Shown: positions 51,704 through 60,526 of the stretch, in pieces
How the letters are laid out: every line of letters begins with the position of its first letter
Numbering within the stretch: position 1 is the stretch's first letter
Source: Bifidobacterium aerophilum
GTDB lineage: Bacteria > Actinomycetota > Actinomycetes > Actinomycetales > Bifidobacteriaceae
Direction: 5' to 3'
Assembly: GCF_010667685.1 (NCBI RefSeq)
Contig: NZ_WHZW01000015.1
Span: forward strand, 27,265-91,264
Length of the DNA: 64,000 nt
Notes under the pieces: generated by a model
Seen by the model: the letters and a program-made list of their open reading frames with translations, nothing else
Told to the model about the DNA's origin: nothing
Database searches by the model: none
Made by a program: the position numbers and the translations under genes

Positions 51704-52588
51704 TCACTCCTTGACGGCGCCCGCCGCGATGCCGTTGTAGATCTGCTTCTGGAAGACGAGGAACAGGATCAGCATCGGCAGCAGCGTGATGATCACGCCG
51801 GCGCAGATCAGGTTGTACTTGCTGCCCTGCGGGCCGGTGAAGGAGTACAGCGCGATGGCGACCGTCTTCAGGTTCGCGTTCTGCAGGTAGAGGTTCGCGG
51901 CATAGTACTCGTTGTACACGCCCACACCCTTGAGGATCATGCAGGTCACGATGGCCGGCTTGAGCAGCGGCAGCAGGATGCGCGAGTAGACGGTGAAGTA
52001 GGAGGCGCCGTCCACGATCGCGGATTCGTCGAGCGAGACCGGGATGTTCTCGAAGAACTGGATGAACACGTAGATGGAGATGACGTCGGTGCCGCACATC
52101 ATGAGGATGTAGCCCCACATCGTGTTGACGGCGTGGATGTTCACCATCATCTTGTACAGGGCGACTTGCATCGCGATGCCGGGCAGCAGGGCCGCCATGG
52201 TGAACAGGCCGCGGATCAGCGTGTTGCCGGGGAACTGGAAGCGGGAGAGCACGTACGCGAGCTGGGTGCCGATGATCGTGGTGACGAACAGCACGACGAC
52301 CAGCACGATCGCGGAGTTGCGGAACGCGACGCCCATGTTCGACAGCTGGAACGCCTTGACGTAGTTCTCGAAGTTTAGCCAGTTGCCGGGCATCTGCATG
52401 ACGCTGGTGGACTGGTATTCCGAGTCGGTCTTCGCGGCGGTCACGAAGCAGCTCACGACCGGCAGGATGAACCAGAAGGCCAGGAAGACGAGGCTGAAGT
52501 ACTTCAGGAACGTCATGAGGTTGACCTTGAACTTGTACCAGAAGCTCACGCCGCTCACCGGCTTGGCCTGCACCGTTGCGCTTGACAT
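51704..52588 (-). CDS. oligosaccharide ABC permease (MalG type)
   Basis: This is one channel subunit of the importer. The 294-residue product has six membrane helices and the coupling loop LDESAIVDGASYFTVYSRILLPLLKP, here recognised by DESAIVDGAS. The start at 52588 shares its A with the stop of the preceding permease (TGATG), so translation is coupled. Substrate is inferred to be a manno- or xylo-glucan-type oligosaccharide, not maltose. Confidence 0.92.
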   Translation of the reverse strand: MSSATVQAKPVSGVSFWYKFKVNLMTFLKYFSLVFLAFWFILPVVSCFVTAAKTDSEYQSTSVMQMPGNWLNFENYVKAFQLSNMGVAFRNSAIVLVVVLFVTTIIGTQLAYVLSRFQFPGNTLIRGLFTMAALLPGIAMQVALYKMMVNIHAVNTMWGYILMMCGTDVISIYVFIQFFENIPVSLDESAIVDGASYFTVYSRILLPLLKPAIVTCMILKGVGVYNEYYAANLYLQNANLKTVAIALYSFTGPQGSKYNLICAGVIITLLPMLILFLVFQKQIYNGIAAGAVKE

Positions 52589-53631
52589 CACGCCACCGCC
52601 TTTTCCTTGGAACCGTTACGGAAGATCGGGGCCGTCTTCACGGCCATCTTGCGACGCTTGCGGTCGGCCTTGGCCGCCTGCTTGCGGGCCTTGGCGACGC
52701 CGTCGTCCGCGTCGCGGAACACGAACTTGAAGAACAGCTGCTGCAGCAGCGCCATGATGAGGATGATCGCGAGCAGCACGATCGCCATGGCCGAGGCGAG
52801 GCCGACCTTCTGGCTGGTGTGCGCGAGCTGATCCATGAGGACAAAGTAGCTGGCGGTGCCGTTCGCGCCGGAGGTGACCACGTACGGGATCTCGAAGACG
52901 GACAGCGAACCGGTGATCGACAGGATCACGTTGAGCACGAGGATGGTCTTGATGCCCGGCAGGATGATGTGCCTGAACTGCTGCCACTTGTTCGCGCCGT
53001 CGATTTCGGCCGCCTCGTACAGCGACTTGTCGATCGACATGATCGCGCCGATGAACAGGATCACGCTCTGGCCGATGTAGCGCCACAGGGAGGCGCCGAC
53101 GAGCGACCAGTTGTTGATGGACTGGTCCTTGAGCCAGTACGGCAGGTTGTTGAGATCGAAGCCGCACAGCTGGAGCACGGAGTCGAAGATGTAGCCGCGG
53201 GTGTAGAAGAACTTGAAGATGAAGCCGACCGCGATGCCGTTGATGAGGTACGGGAAGAAGTAGATGCCCTTGAAGAGGTTGCCGAGCTTGACCTTGAAGC
53301 TCAGCACGGTGGCCATGTACAGGGCGAGCGCGAGCTGGATCAGCGAGCCGATGATGTAGTAGAGGCTGATCTTGAGCGAGGACAGCGTGTCGTCACGCGT
53401 GAACACCTGGATGTAGTTGTCGAGGCCGACCCACTTCGGGGTGCCGATGTACTTCATCTTGTAGAAGCTGTAGCCGGCCATCTGGATGAACGGGACGTAC
53501 GTGAAGAACACCAGGAGCGCGAGCGGAATCGCGCAGAACGCGACGATGATGAGGCCCTTGCGCCAGTCGCGCGGCTTCTTGTTCTCCCGCACAGCGCCCT
53601 CCTGCGTGTAAGTCGCAGTCGCTGAAGTCAT
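52588..53631 (-). CDS. oligosaccharide ABC permease (MalF type)
   Basis: This is the other channel subunit. The 347-residue product has a charged N-terminal tail, about six to eight membrane helices and the coupling loop SLYEAAEIDGANKWQQFRHI (EAA motif). GAGGAA precedes the ATG at 53631. It overlaps the next permease by 1 nt (TGATG). A strong hairpin separates it from the upstream binding-protein gene. Confidence 0.92.
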   Translation of the reverse strand: MTSATATYTQEGAVRENKKPRDWRKGLIIVAFCAIPLALLVFFTYVPFIQMAGYSFYKMKYIGTPKWVGLDNYIQVFTRDDTLSSLKISLYYIIGSLIQLALALYMATVLSFKVKLGNLFKGIYFFPYLINGIAVGFIFKFFYTRGYIFDSVLQLCGFDLNNLPYWLKDQSINNWSLVGASLWRYIGQSVILFIGAIMSIDKSLYEAAEIDGANKWQQFRHIILPGIKTILVLNVILSITGSLSVFEIPYVVTSGANGTASYFVLMDQLAHTSQKVGLASAMAIVLLAIILIMALLQQLFFKFVFRDADDGVAKARKQAAKADRKRRKMAVKTAPIFRNGSKEKAVA

Positions 53632-53707
53632 GATTCCTCGCTTAGTTAGAACGATGCTGATAGCAGAATGTCGATCGGGTTTCGATGGATGCGATGTTCG
53701 CAAAACG

Positions 53708-53744
53708 GACAGGCCGCGGGTCGATGCGGGGCCCGCGGCCTGTC
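53708..53744 (-). promoter_or_regulatory. 13-bp hairpin between binding-protein and permease genes
   Basis: GACAGGCCGCGGG and CCCGCGGCCTGTC are perfect complements with an 11-nt loop. Such intercistronic stems commonly give the binding-protein RNA an extra-stable 3' end so that it exceeds permease RNA. Confidence 0.7.
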
Positions 53745-53775
53745 GTGGATGATGCGGGTTATCGGCGGATGCCGC

Positions 53776-55176
53776 TCACTTGGCGACGGTGGTGTACTTG
53801 ACGTCCACGTCCTCGGTCTTGAGGGCGGCGTTCCACTTCTCGTTCCATTCCTTGACGATGTCGTCGTAGGACTCGTCCTTGTTGGCGGCGTGCTCGACGA
53901 TGGCCTGGACGCGGGCGTTGCCGCCGGCGTTGATCGCGAGCTCGGAATCGGAGTTGAGGTCGTTGAAGAGGTCCTCCTCGCCGTCGACGGCCGGCTCGTC
54001 CTCGATGAAGTCGACGTCCTTGAACTCGTCGCCGTAGATGTCGGGCATGGAGTCGTCGGAGATGTCGGTCGGGATGCCGCCCTCGTTGATCGCGAAGCCG
54101 GACTTCTCGACCATCCACTTGACGAAGATCATCGCGGCCTCCTGGTTGGTGACGGAGGAGTCCTTGTTGATGCACCAGGCGTAGTCGGCGGCGGAGGTGG
54201 TGTACTGCTTGCCGTCCACGGTGATCGGGAACGGCATGTAGCTGATGTCGTCGGCGTTGTCGCCCGCGTTCTTGATCTGGGAGACGGCCCAGGCGCCGAG
54301 CACCATGGTGGCGATCTCGCCGTTGTTCATCTTGGACTTGGAGGACTCCCAGTCGGTGGTGGAGTAGTCGTCCTCGATCAGGCCGTCGGCGACCGCGTCG
54401 TAGAGGACCTTGTAGACGTTGTAGGCGTGGGTACCGTCACCGGGGTCCGCGAACGGGCTTTCGGTGTGCAGCAGTTCCTGGTTCATGTACTTGCTGTCGC
54501 CGGTGGCGGTGCCGCCGATGTAGGAGTCCCATGCGCTCATGGTCCAGCCGGCCGCGTAGTTCGTGTACAGCGGGATGGCCTTGGTCTTCTCCTTGACGGC
54601 CTTGAGGGCGGCGATGAAATCGTCCGGGGTCTTCGGGACCTCGGTCACGCCGGCCTCCTGGAAGATCTTCTTGTTGTAGACCACGCCGAGCGCGTTGCCC
54701 ATCGAGGCGATGCCGTAGACCTTCTTCTCGTAGGCGTTGTTGGTGGCGTAGCGGACTTCCTTCTGCATGTCGTCGAGGGAGCCGAACGGCAGGAAGTAGG
54801 TGGGGTATTCGCTGCGGTCGACGGCGGGCAGCATCATCACGTCGCCCCAGTCGCCGCCCTGCAGGCGGGTGAGCGCGTCGCTGGCGTAGTTGGTGCTGGT
54901 CTCGACCTTGACGGTGATGTTCGGGTACAGCTTGTTGAATTCGGCGATGTACTCGTTCCAGGATTCGCCGTTGTAGCTGTCGTTGGCCATGTCGGTCTTG
55001 TGGTTGAAGACGCGGATGGTGGCCTTGATGTCGGTCTTGGTCTTGCCGAGCTCGATGCTCGGGTAGGTCATGTCGGTGGTATCGGACGAAGCGCCGTTGC
55101 CGCTGCCGCAGGCCGCCATGCCCAGCACGCAGACGGCGGCGGTGGCCGCGGTCACGATCCTCTTGAATGCGTTCAT
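53776..55176 (-). CDS. oligosaccharide ABC substrate-binding lipoprotein
   Basis: This protein captures the oligosaccharide outside the cell for the two permeases. The 466-residue product has a signal sequence with lipobox LGMAACG (Cys23) and the class-1 fold. The LPAVDRSEYPTYFLPFGSLD and DDYSTTDWESSKSKMNNGEI segments (named by ends) are typical of sugar-binding proteins. The ATG at 55176 follows AAAGGAG; a start 6 codons earlier is less well placed. The operator at 55345 lies upstream. No ATPase gene is present here, so a shared ATPase (MsmK-like) elsewhere is expected. Confidence 0.92.
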   Translation of the reverse strand: MNAFKRIVTAATAAVCVLGMAACGSGNGASSDTTDMTYPSIELGKTKTDIKATIRVFNHKTDMANDSYNGESWNEYIAEFNKLYPNITVKVETSTNYASDALTRLQGGDWGDVMMLPAVDRSEYPTYFLPFGSLDDMQKEVRYATNNAYEKKVYGIASMGNALGVVYNKKIFQEAGVTEVPKTPDDFIAALKAVKEKTKAIPLYTNYAAGWTMSAWDSYIGGTATGDSKYMNQELLHTESPFADPGDGTHAYNVYKVLYDAVADGLIEDDYSTTDWESSKSKMNNGEIATMVLGAWAVSQIKNAGDNADDISYMPFPITVDGKQYTTSAADYAWCINKDSSVTNQEAAMIFVKWMVEKSGFAINEGGIPTDISDDSMPDIYGDEFKDVDFIEDEPAVDGEEDLFNDLNSDSELAINAGGNARVQAIVEHAANKDESYDDIVKEWNEKWNAALKTEDVDVKYTTVAK

Positions 55177-55344
55177 TCCTGTCTCCTTTGCCATAGAGCG
55201 ACCGAAGGTGAACCTCTTCAGCTACTTTCCCTGCATTCCGCCGTCGCTCAGCGATGAACTTCGGCGGCGGATTCAAGCAAAAACCCTTGAAAACTGAAGC
55301 TTTTGCGTTGTTGGTACCCAATATAAACCCGGCTTATCGCTTTG

Positions 55345-55356
55345 TCAACCGGTTAA
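55345..55356. promoter_or_regulatory. LacI-type operator before the binding-protein operon
   Basis: TCAACCGGTTAA, one base from the perfect palindrome TTAACCGGTTAA, lies 169 bp before the binding-protein start. Confidence 0.7.
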
Positions 55357-55595
55357 GTAATCGCGTTAACTCAAAGTCGCACATAATCGAACATCCCCTG
55401 CCGGCCGCCCGGGCACTTAACGTCACAAATCATTGGAAACATTGGTATATCATGCGTTCGTCACCTTGCCGCCACGCGTCAACTTAACTGAAGCCATAAG
55501 CCTTCATCGCGGCATCCACCGGCGTGTCGCACCGTCTGCACCACCGATCGGCACAGTTCCGTGCTTACGCGGCTGAACTCTTGCCGAAACTTTAC

Positions 55596-55607
55596 TGAAC
55601 CGGTTAC
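55596..55607. promoter_or_regulatory. LacI-type operator before the ABC exporter gene
   Basis: TGAACCGGTTAC has the AACCGGTTA core. It is 66 bp before the ATG at 55673, so the exporter may belong to the same regulon. Two operators in one intergenic region would allow looping. Confidence 0.6.
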
Positions 55608-55672
55608 GTTTTCCGTTGCGCCAACTATCCTGTTATCGCGCACACCGCAACGAATCCCGCCGAGGAGCACCG

Positions 55673-57550
55673 ATGACATCATCAACCGCCGGCCGCCAGG
55701 CCGACGAACACAACGTCACGGACGACACCGCTGCCGATACCACAGACGACGGTGCCTGGACCGCCGCCGTCCCGCCGGACACCCCCTGGTCGTTCACCGA
55801 GTACATCAACGCATACCGGCGCAACGCCGGCCACCCGGTCCACATCCTCCTGAGCTTCTTCCGCGGCTCCGGCGGCCGGCTCGCGATCGCCACGCTCGCG
55901 CTGATCGCCAAGCAGTCGCCGTGCTGGGTCATCCCGATCGTCACCAGCAACGTCATCAACATCATCACCTACCGCGACCAGCACGACCTGAGCGAACTGT
56001 GGGTCAACCTCACCGTCGCCCTCGTCTTCATCCTGCAGAACGTGCTGAGCACCTGGACCGTCGCGCTGCAGTTCGGCCGCGTCAACCGCAACATCGAACG
56101 AAAGCTGCGCGGCAGCCTCGTCGTCAAACTGCAGCAGCTGTCCATCCGGTTCCACAACGAAACGCAGTCCGGCCGCCTGCTGTCGAAGGTCATGCGCGAC
56201 GTCGAAAACGTCGAGGTACTCATCGACCAGACGTACCGCAGCCTGCCGATCATCGCGCTCGACATCGCCATCGCGGTCGTCGTCACCGCCATGCACAGTC
56301 CCACCGTCCTGCTGTTCTTCGCGCTGACGGTGCCGGCCGCGGTCATCGCGATCTACGCGTTCCGCAAACCGATCCGACAGTCGAACCACGACTTCCGCTA
56401 CCAGATGGAACAGACGCAGGCGGCCGTCGCCGAGATGATCGAGATGATCCCGGTCACGCGCGCGCACGGCCTGCAGCACGTCGAGATCGACCACATGAGC
56501 AAACGGCTCAACCACATCCACGACACTGGCCTGCGGCTCGACGTGGTCAACGGCCTGTTCGGCGCGACGAGCTGGGTGGTGTTTCAGGTGTTCCAGCTCG
56601 GGTGCCTCGCGTTCACGTCGCACCTGGCGCTGAACGGACGTATTCCGATCGGCGACGTGGTGCTGTTCCAGACGTATTTCGCGCAGATCGTCAACTCGAT
56701 CTCGTCGCTCATCAACCTGTATCCGGTGCTCACCAAAGGCATGGAGTCAGTGATGTCGATCGGCGAGATCCTGCAGGAAACGGACGTGGAGCGCAACGCG
56801 CGTGACGTGGAACCGGCCAGGCTGCGCGGCGAGGTGGAGTTCCGCGACGTGGACTTCCGATACAGCCCCGATTACCCGATGGTGCTGCACGGGTTCTCGC
56901 TGAAGGTGCCAGCCGGGCAGTCGCTCGCGTTCGTGGGCGATTCCGGTTCGGGCAAGTCGACGCTGCTCAAGCTGCTCATCGGGTTCGGCGTGCCGCAGGC
57001 CGGATCGGTGCTGGTCGACGGCATCGACCTCAAGGACATGGACATCGACGCGTACCGGCGCCAGATCGCCGTGGTGCCGCAGAACACGATCCTGTTCTCG
57101 GGCACGCTGCGCGACAACATCATCTACGGGCTGGGCGACGTGGACGACGCCGAAGTCGAGCGGGTGGTGCGCGAGGTCGGGCTCGACGACGTGGTGGCCG
57201 AGCTGCCCGACGGGCTGGACACGCGTCTCGGCGAGCATGGCGGGACGCTGTCGGGCGGGCAACGGCAGCGCATCGCGATCGCGCGGGCGCTGATCCGCCA
57301 CCCGCGCATCATCATCTTCGACGAGGCGACGAGCGCGCTGGATTCGGCGTCGGAAAAGAAGGTGCAGGCGGCGATCGAGCACATGATGGGCCAGTGCACG
57401 ACGTTCATGGTTGCGCACCGCCTGTCCACGATCCGCAACGCCGACCGGATCGTGGTGATGGAGCACGGGCGCGCCGTCGAGGAAGGCTCCTACGACGAGC
57501 TCATGGCCGCGCGAGGCAAGTTCTACCGCCTCAAGAAGATGCAGGAATAG
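55673..57550 (+). CDS. ABC exporter-type transporter in glycan island
   Basis: The 625-residue product has a Thr/Asp-rich N-terminal tail (about 50 residues), six membrane helices and a complete ATPase: Walker A GDSGSGKSTLLKLL, signature LSGGQRQRIAIARAL and Walker B IIIFDEATSALD with the Glu. It would work as a homodimer. GAGGAG precedes the ATG at 55673. Its place among glycosidases and the upstream LacI-type operator are unusual, as exporters of this type usually move lipids, drugs or peptides. Release of a glycan by-product or of a signal is conceivable, but substrate is unknown. Confidence 0.88.
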   Translation: MTSSTAGRQADEHNVTDDTAADTTDDGAWTAAVPPDTPWSFTEYINAYRRNAGHPVHILLSFFRGSGGRLAIATLALIAKQSPCWVIPIVTSNVINIITYRDQHDLSELWVNLTVALVFILQNVLSTWTVALQFGRVNRNIERKLRGSLVVKLQQLSIRFHNETQSGRLLSKVMRDVENVEVLIDQTYRSLPIIALDIAIAVVVTAMHSPTVLLFFALTVPAAVIAIYAFRKPIRQSNHDFRYQMEQTQAAVAEMIEMIPVTRAHGLQHVEIDHMSKRLNHIHDTGLRLDVVNGLFGATSWVVFQVFQLGCLAFTSHLALNGRIPIGDVVLFQTYFAQIVNSISSLINLYPVLTKGMESVMSIGEILQETDVERNARDVEPARLRGEVEFRDVDFRYSPDYPMVLHGFSLKVPAGQSLAFVGDSGSGKSTLLKLLIGFGVPQAGSVLVDGIDLKDMDIDAYRRQIAVVPQNTILFSGTLRDNIIYGLGDVDDAEVERVVREVGLDDVVAELPDGLDTRLGEHGGTLSGGQRQRIAIARALIRHPRIIIFDEATSALDSASEKKVQAAIEHMMGQCTTFMVAHRLSTIRNADRIVVMEHGRAVEEGSYDELMAARGKFYRLKKMQE

Positions 57551-57604
57551 CGGGATTCCCCGCGCCCGTCCTGGTTCCCTCTGCCCCTCCGACGGACGTA
57601 CTCC

Positions 57605-57640
57605 TTTTTGATATTTTTGATATTTTTGATATTTTTGATT
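57605..57640 (+). repeat. four 9-bp tandem repeats TTTTTGATA
   Basis: TTTTTGATA is repeated three times (57605-57631) and once as TTTTTGATT (57632-57640). It lies 28 bp before the ATG of the ATPase gene at 57668, in the likely promoter. Slipped-strand change in repeat number could switch expression. Confidence 0.75.
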
Positions 57641-57667
57641 TGGCTGCATTCAATGTAAGGAGGCCTT

Positions 57668-58771
57668 ATGCGGGCGACGGCGAATCCGTTCAAACCCACG
57701 GCAGGAGGGGAGCCTCCACTGCTCATCGGCCGTTCCAAGATCATCCGGGATTTTGAAAAAGGACTCGACAACGGCGTAGGGGCACCAGGGCGAATCATGC
57801 TGATCACCGGTCCACGAGGAACCGGCAAAACAGTATTGCTGACGGTTTTCGGAGACAAGGCACGCGACAGAAAATGGGACGTCATCGAGGAAACGGCATC
57901 CGAAGGCCTCTGCGAACGCCTGGTCAACGAACTTCGCAACAAAGACCGTCTACTTGACCGGCTCAGCATACGACCATCAATCAGTCTCAGCGGAGCAAGC
58001 ATCAGCTTGGGCGAAGCCGAACTGTCGCCGAAACGAATGCCCGAGACACTACGCAACGCCATGTCCGAACGACTCGACCTGCTCGGTAAACGTCACGCCG
58101 GGCTGCTGATCTCCATCGACGAAACACAGGCCGCACAACGATCCGATCTCATCGCGCTGGCTACGGCGATTCAACATCAGATACGCGAACGACGGGATAT
58201 CGCCATCGTGTTCGCGGGGCTACCGCAGATGGTCTCGGACCTGTTCAATGACGACGTCATTACGTTCTTACGTCGAGCGAAAACCAATGTACTCACCGAT
58301 ATTCCGATCGATGATGTACAGGATGCGCTCGGACGCACCTTCCGGACATCCGGCATGATCATCAGCGACGATCAGCTTCATGCGGCGGCGCAGGCGACAT
58401 CGGGTTACCCTTACATGATCCAGCTCGTGGGATATCACATCTGGGATGTCGCCGATATGCGGGACTCGGATATCGTGTCGGATCAGGACATTCACGACGG
58501 TCTTGCCGAAGCACGAATCGATCTCGACAATGCCGTATGCATTCCGGAACTGCACGGATTGTCTCGCAACGACAGAGCATATCTGGAGGCGATGGCCCAA
58601 TCCGACGGACCGTCATCGACAAGCGACGTCGCCGAACGAATGGGGAAAACGGATAATTACGCCGCCACATATCGGAAACGGCTGCTCGATGCCTATGTCA
58701 TCAAGGAGACCGAGCGCGGAGAGGTCGACTTTGCGGTGCCGTTCCTACGCGAATATCTGCAGCGGCAATAA
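57668..58771 (+). CDS. AAA-type ATPase, function unknown
   Basis: The 367-residue product has a P-loop GPRGTGKTVLL (about residues 47-57), Walker B LLISIDETQAAQ, a sensor-like AIVFAGLPQMVSD and a helix-turn-helix-like C-terminal part (STSDVAERMGKTDNYAATYR). It belongs to the orc1/cdc6-like or AAA_16-type prokaryotic ATPases. AAGGAGG precedes the ATG. It is in a LacI regulon neighbourhood but probably autonomous. Its base use and upstream AT repeats suggest later acquisition. No nuclease tail is present, in contrast to the gene at 33642. Confidence 0.75.
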   Translation: MRATANPFKPTAGGEPPLLIGRSKIIRDFEKGLDNGVGAPGRIMLITGPRGTGKTVLLTVFGDKARDRKWDVIEETASEGLCERLVNELRNKDRLLDRLSIRPSISLSGASISLGEAELSPKRMPETLRNAMSERLDLLGKRHAGLLISIDETQAAQRSDLIALATAIQHQIRERRDIAIVFAGLPQMVSDLFNDDVITFLRRAKTNVLTDIPIDDVQDALGRTFRTSGMIISDDQLHAAAQATSGYPYMIQLVGYHIWDVADMRDSDIVSDQDIHDGLAEARIDLDNAVCIPELHGLSRNDRAYLEAMAQSDGPSSTSDVAERMGKTDNYAATYRKRLLDAYVIKETERGEVDFAVPFLREYLQRQ

Positions 58772-58823
58772 GACATTCCCGCCACGCAAGGCGCCATAGG
58801 GAGCGAGTGCGATCGTCGTACCG

Positions 58824-58861
58824 GAAAACGCTCGCTCAGAGTCGACCGAACGAGCGTTTTC
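58824..58861. terminator. bidirectional hairpin terminator between ATPase and GH1
   Basis: GAAAACGCTCG and CGAGCGTTTTC are a perfect 11-bp pair with a 16-nt loop, with A/T-rich ends on both strands. It separates convergent genes. Confidence 0.8.
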
Positions 58862-58885
58862 GTCAAACACTCCCGAATCAGCGCA

Positions 58886-60274
58886 TCACAGCACCGGCAG
58901 CTCGCGCGAGGCGATGAGCTTGCGGTACCACTTGAAGCTGTCCTTCGGGGTGCGCTCCTGCGTCTCGTAGTCCACGTAGGTGATGCCGAAGCGCTTGGTG
59001 TAGCCGAACGCCCACTCGAAGTTGTCGAGCATCGACCACACGAAGTAGCCACGCAGGTCCACGCCGGCCTCGATCGCACGGCGGGCCGCGTCGAAGTGCT
59101 TGGTCAGGTAGGAGATGCGCTTGTCGTCGTGCACGGCCTTGACGGCGTCGCCGGTCGCGGGATCGGTTTCGGTGACGAGCTCGTCGGCGCACGCGATGCC
59201 GTTCTCGGTGATGAACAGCGGCAGTTCCGGATAGTCGTTGTGCACGCGCACGAGCATGTCGTACAGGCCGTTCGGGTCGATGTTCCAGCCCATTTCGGTG
59301 TGCTCGCCCGGGGTCGGCAGCCAGTCGATGTCACTGCAGCCGGGGAACGTGCTCGCCTCGGTGGACTGCGGGAACTGCGGACGGTCGCTCATCGCGACGA
59401 GTCCGGTCGAGTAGTAGTTGATGCCGAGCAGGTCAAGCGGTTGGTGGATCTGTTCGAGGTCACCGTCCTTGACGAAGCTCCAATCGCAGATGCCCTTGGT
59501 GACGGCGAACAGTTCGGCCGGATAGTAGCCACGCAGCATCGGGTCAAGGAAGACGCGGTTGCCGACCAGGTCGGTGCGATGCACGGCGTCCGAGTCGCCG
59601 CGATTGAACTGGAGGTTGAGGGTGACGGCGACGCGCGCGTCGTCCTTGATCTCGCCGCGCAACGCCTGCACCATGAGTCCGTGGGCGAGGTTGAGGTGGT
59701 GGACCGCGGCGAACGCGGCCGGGCCGCCGCCCAGACCGGGGGCATGTTCGGTGCCGCCGTAGCTCAGGTAGGAGGAGCACCACGGCTCGTTGAGCGTGAT
59801 CCAGGTGTCGACGCGGTCGCCGAGACGTTCGGCGACGCGCTGAGTGTAGTCAGCGACGCGGTAAGCGGTGTCGCGGTTCAGCCAGCCGCCCTTGTCACCG
59901 AGATACTGCGGCAGGTCCCAGTGGTACAGCGTGGCGCACGGCTTGATGCCGTTGGCGAGCAGTTCGTCGACGACGCGCTCGTAGAAGTCGAGGCCTTCCT
60001 CGTTGGTGGGACCGAGTTCGGTGGGCACGATGCGCGGCATGGCGATGGAGAAGCGGTAGGCGTCGACGCCGAGCTCCTTGAGCAGGGCGATGTCCTCCTT
60101 GTAACGGTGGTACGAGTCGGTGGCCACGTCGCCGGTGTCGCCGTTGAGCGTATGGCCGGGCGTGTGCGAGAAGGTGTCCCAGATGGACGGGCAGCGTCCG
60201 CCTTCGGTGGCGGCGCCTTCGATCTGGTATGAGGCGGTGGCGGTGCCGAACATGAAGTCCTTGGAGAGTGCCAT
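58886..60274 (-). CDS. beta-glucosidase (GH1)
   Basis: This enzyme hydrolyses beta-linked glucose (or related sugars) from short oligosaccharides in the cytoplasm. The 462-residue product has acid/base Glu163 in ITLNEPWCSS, nucleophile Glu357 in LFITENGIA, and the family start FMFGTATASYQIEGAATEGG. The C-terminal SMLDNFEWAFGYTKRFG motif is also typical. The ATG at 60274 has AAAGGAA upstream. The operator at 60406 lies before it. It faces the terminator at 58824. Confidence 0.93.
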   Translation of the reverse strand: MALSKDFMFGTATASYQIEGAATEGGRCPSIWDTFSHTPGHTLNGDTGDVATDSYHRYKEDIALLKELGVDAYRFSIAMPRIVPTELGPTNEEGLDFYERVVDELLANGIKPCATLYHWDLPQYLGDKGGWLNRDTAYRVADYTQRVAERLGDRVDTWITLNEPWCSSYLSYGGTEHAPGLGGGPAAFAAVHHLNLAHGLMVQALRGEIKDDARVAVTLNLQFNRGDSDAVHRTDLVGNRVFLDPMLRGYYPAELFAVTKGICDWSFVKDGDLEQIHQPLDLLGINYYSTGLVAMSDRPQFPQSTEASTFPGCSDIDWLPTPGEHTEMGWNIDPNGLYDMLVRVHNDYPELPLFITENGIACADELVTETDPATGDAVKAVHDDKRISYLTKHFDAARRAIEAGVDLRGYFVWSMLDNFEWAFGYTKRFGITYVDYETQERTPKDSFKWYRKLIASRELPVL

Positions 60275-60358
60275 CGGCGTATTCCTTTCTGTAGTGGGTG
60301 CGGCGTTGCGACGGGTCCGGGGCGGCCCCGCGTGCCGGCGGGACGCCATCTTTAGCGA

Positions 60359-60370
60359 CCAACCGGTAAT
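60359..60370. promoter_or_regulatory. degenerate LacI-type half site
   Basis: CCAACCGGTAAT shares the AACCGGT core. It is 47 bp from the perfect site at 60406 and could add to it. Confidence 0.4.
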
Positions 60371-60405
60371 TTACTTCGTCCGATATGAGTGTATCATAAT
60401 TTTTA

Positions 60406-60417
60406 TTAACCGGTTAA
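60406..60417. promoter_or_regulatory. LacI-type operator, perfect palindrome, between GH1 and esterases
   Basis: TTAACCGGTTAA is a perfect 12-bp palindrome between the divergent GH1 (60274) and acetylesterase (60527) genes. It is the best copy of the island's operator. Confidence 0.75.
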
Positions 60418-60526
60418 GGTGTTGCGCGGCACCGGATTGCATAGTCAGCCACCGCAACGGGACCGCCACGCCAAAACCCGACTGAACGGCATCATTCCAC
60501 ATCAATGAGGAGCATCGAAGATCGCC

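Noticed and set aside
48909..51740. Long plus-strand open frame (943 codons) over beta-mannosidase
   Set aside because: Shadow of the GH2 gene; composition is Arg/Val/Asp-rich without any motif.
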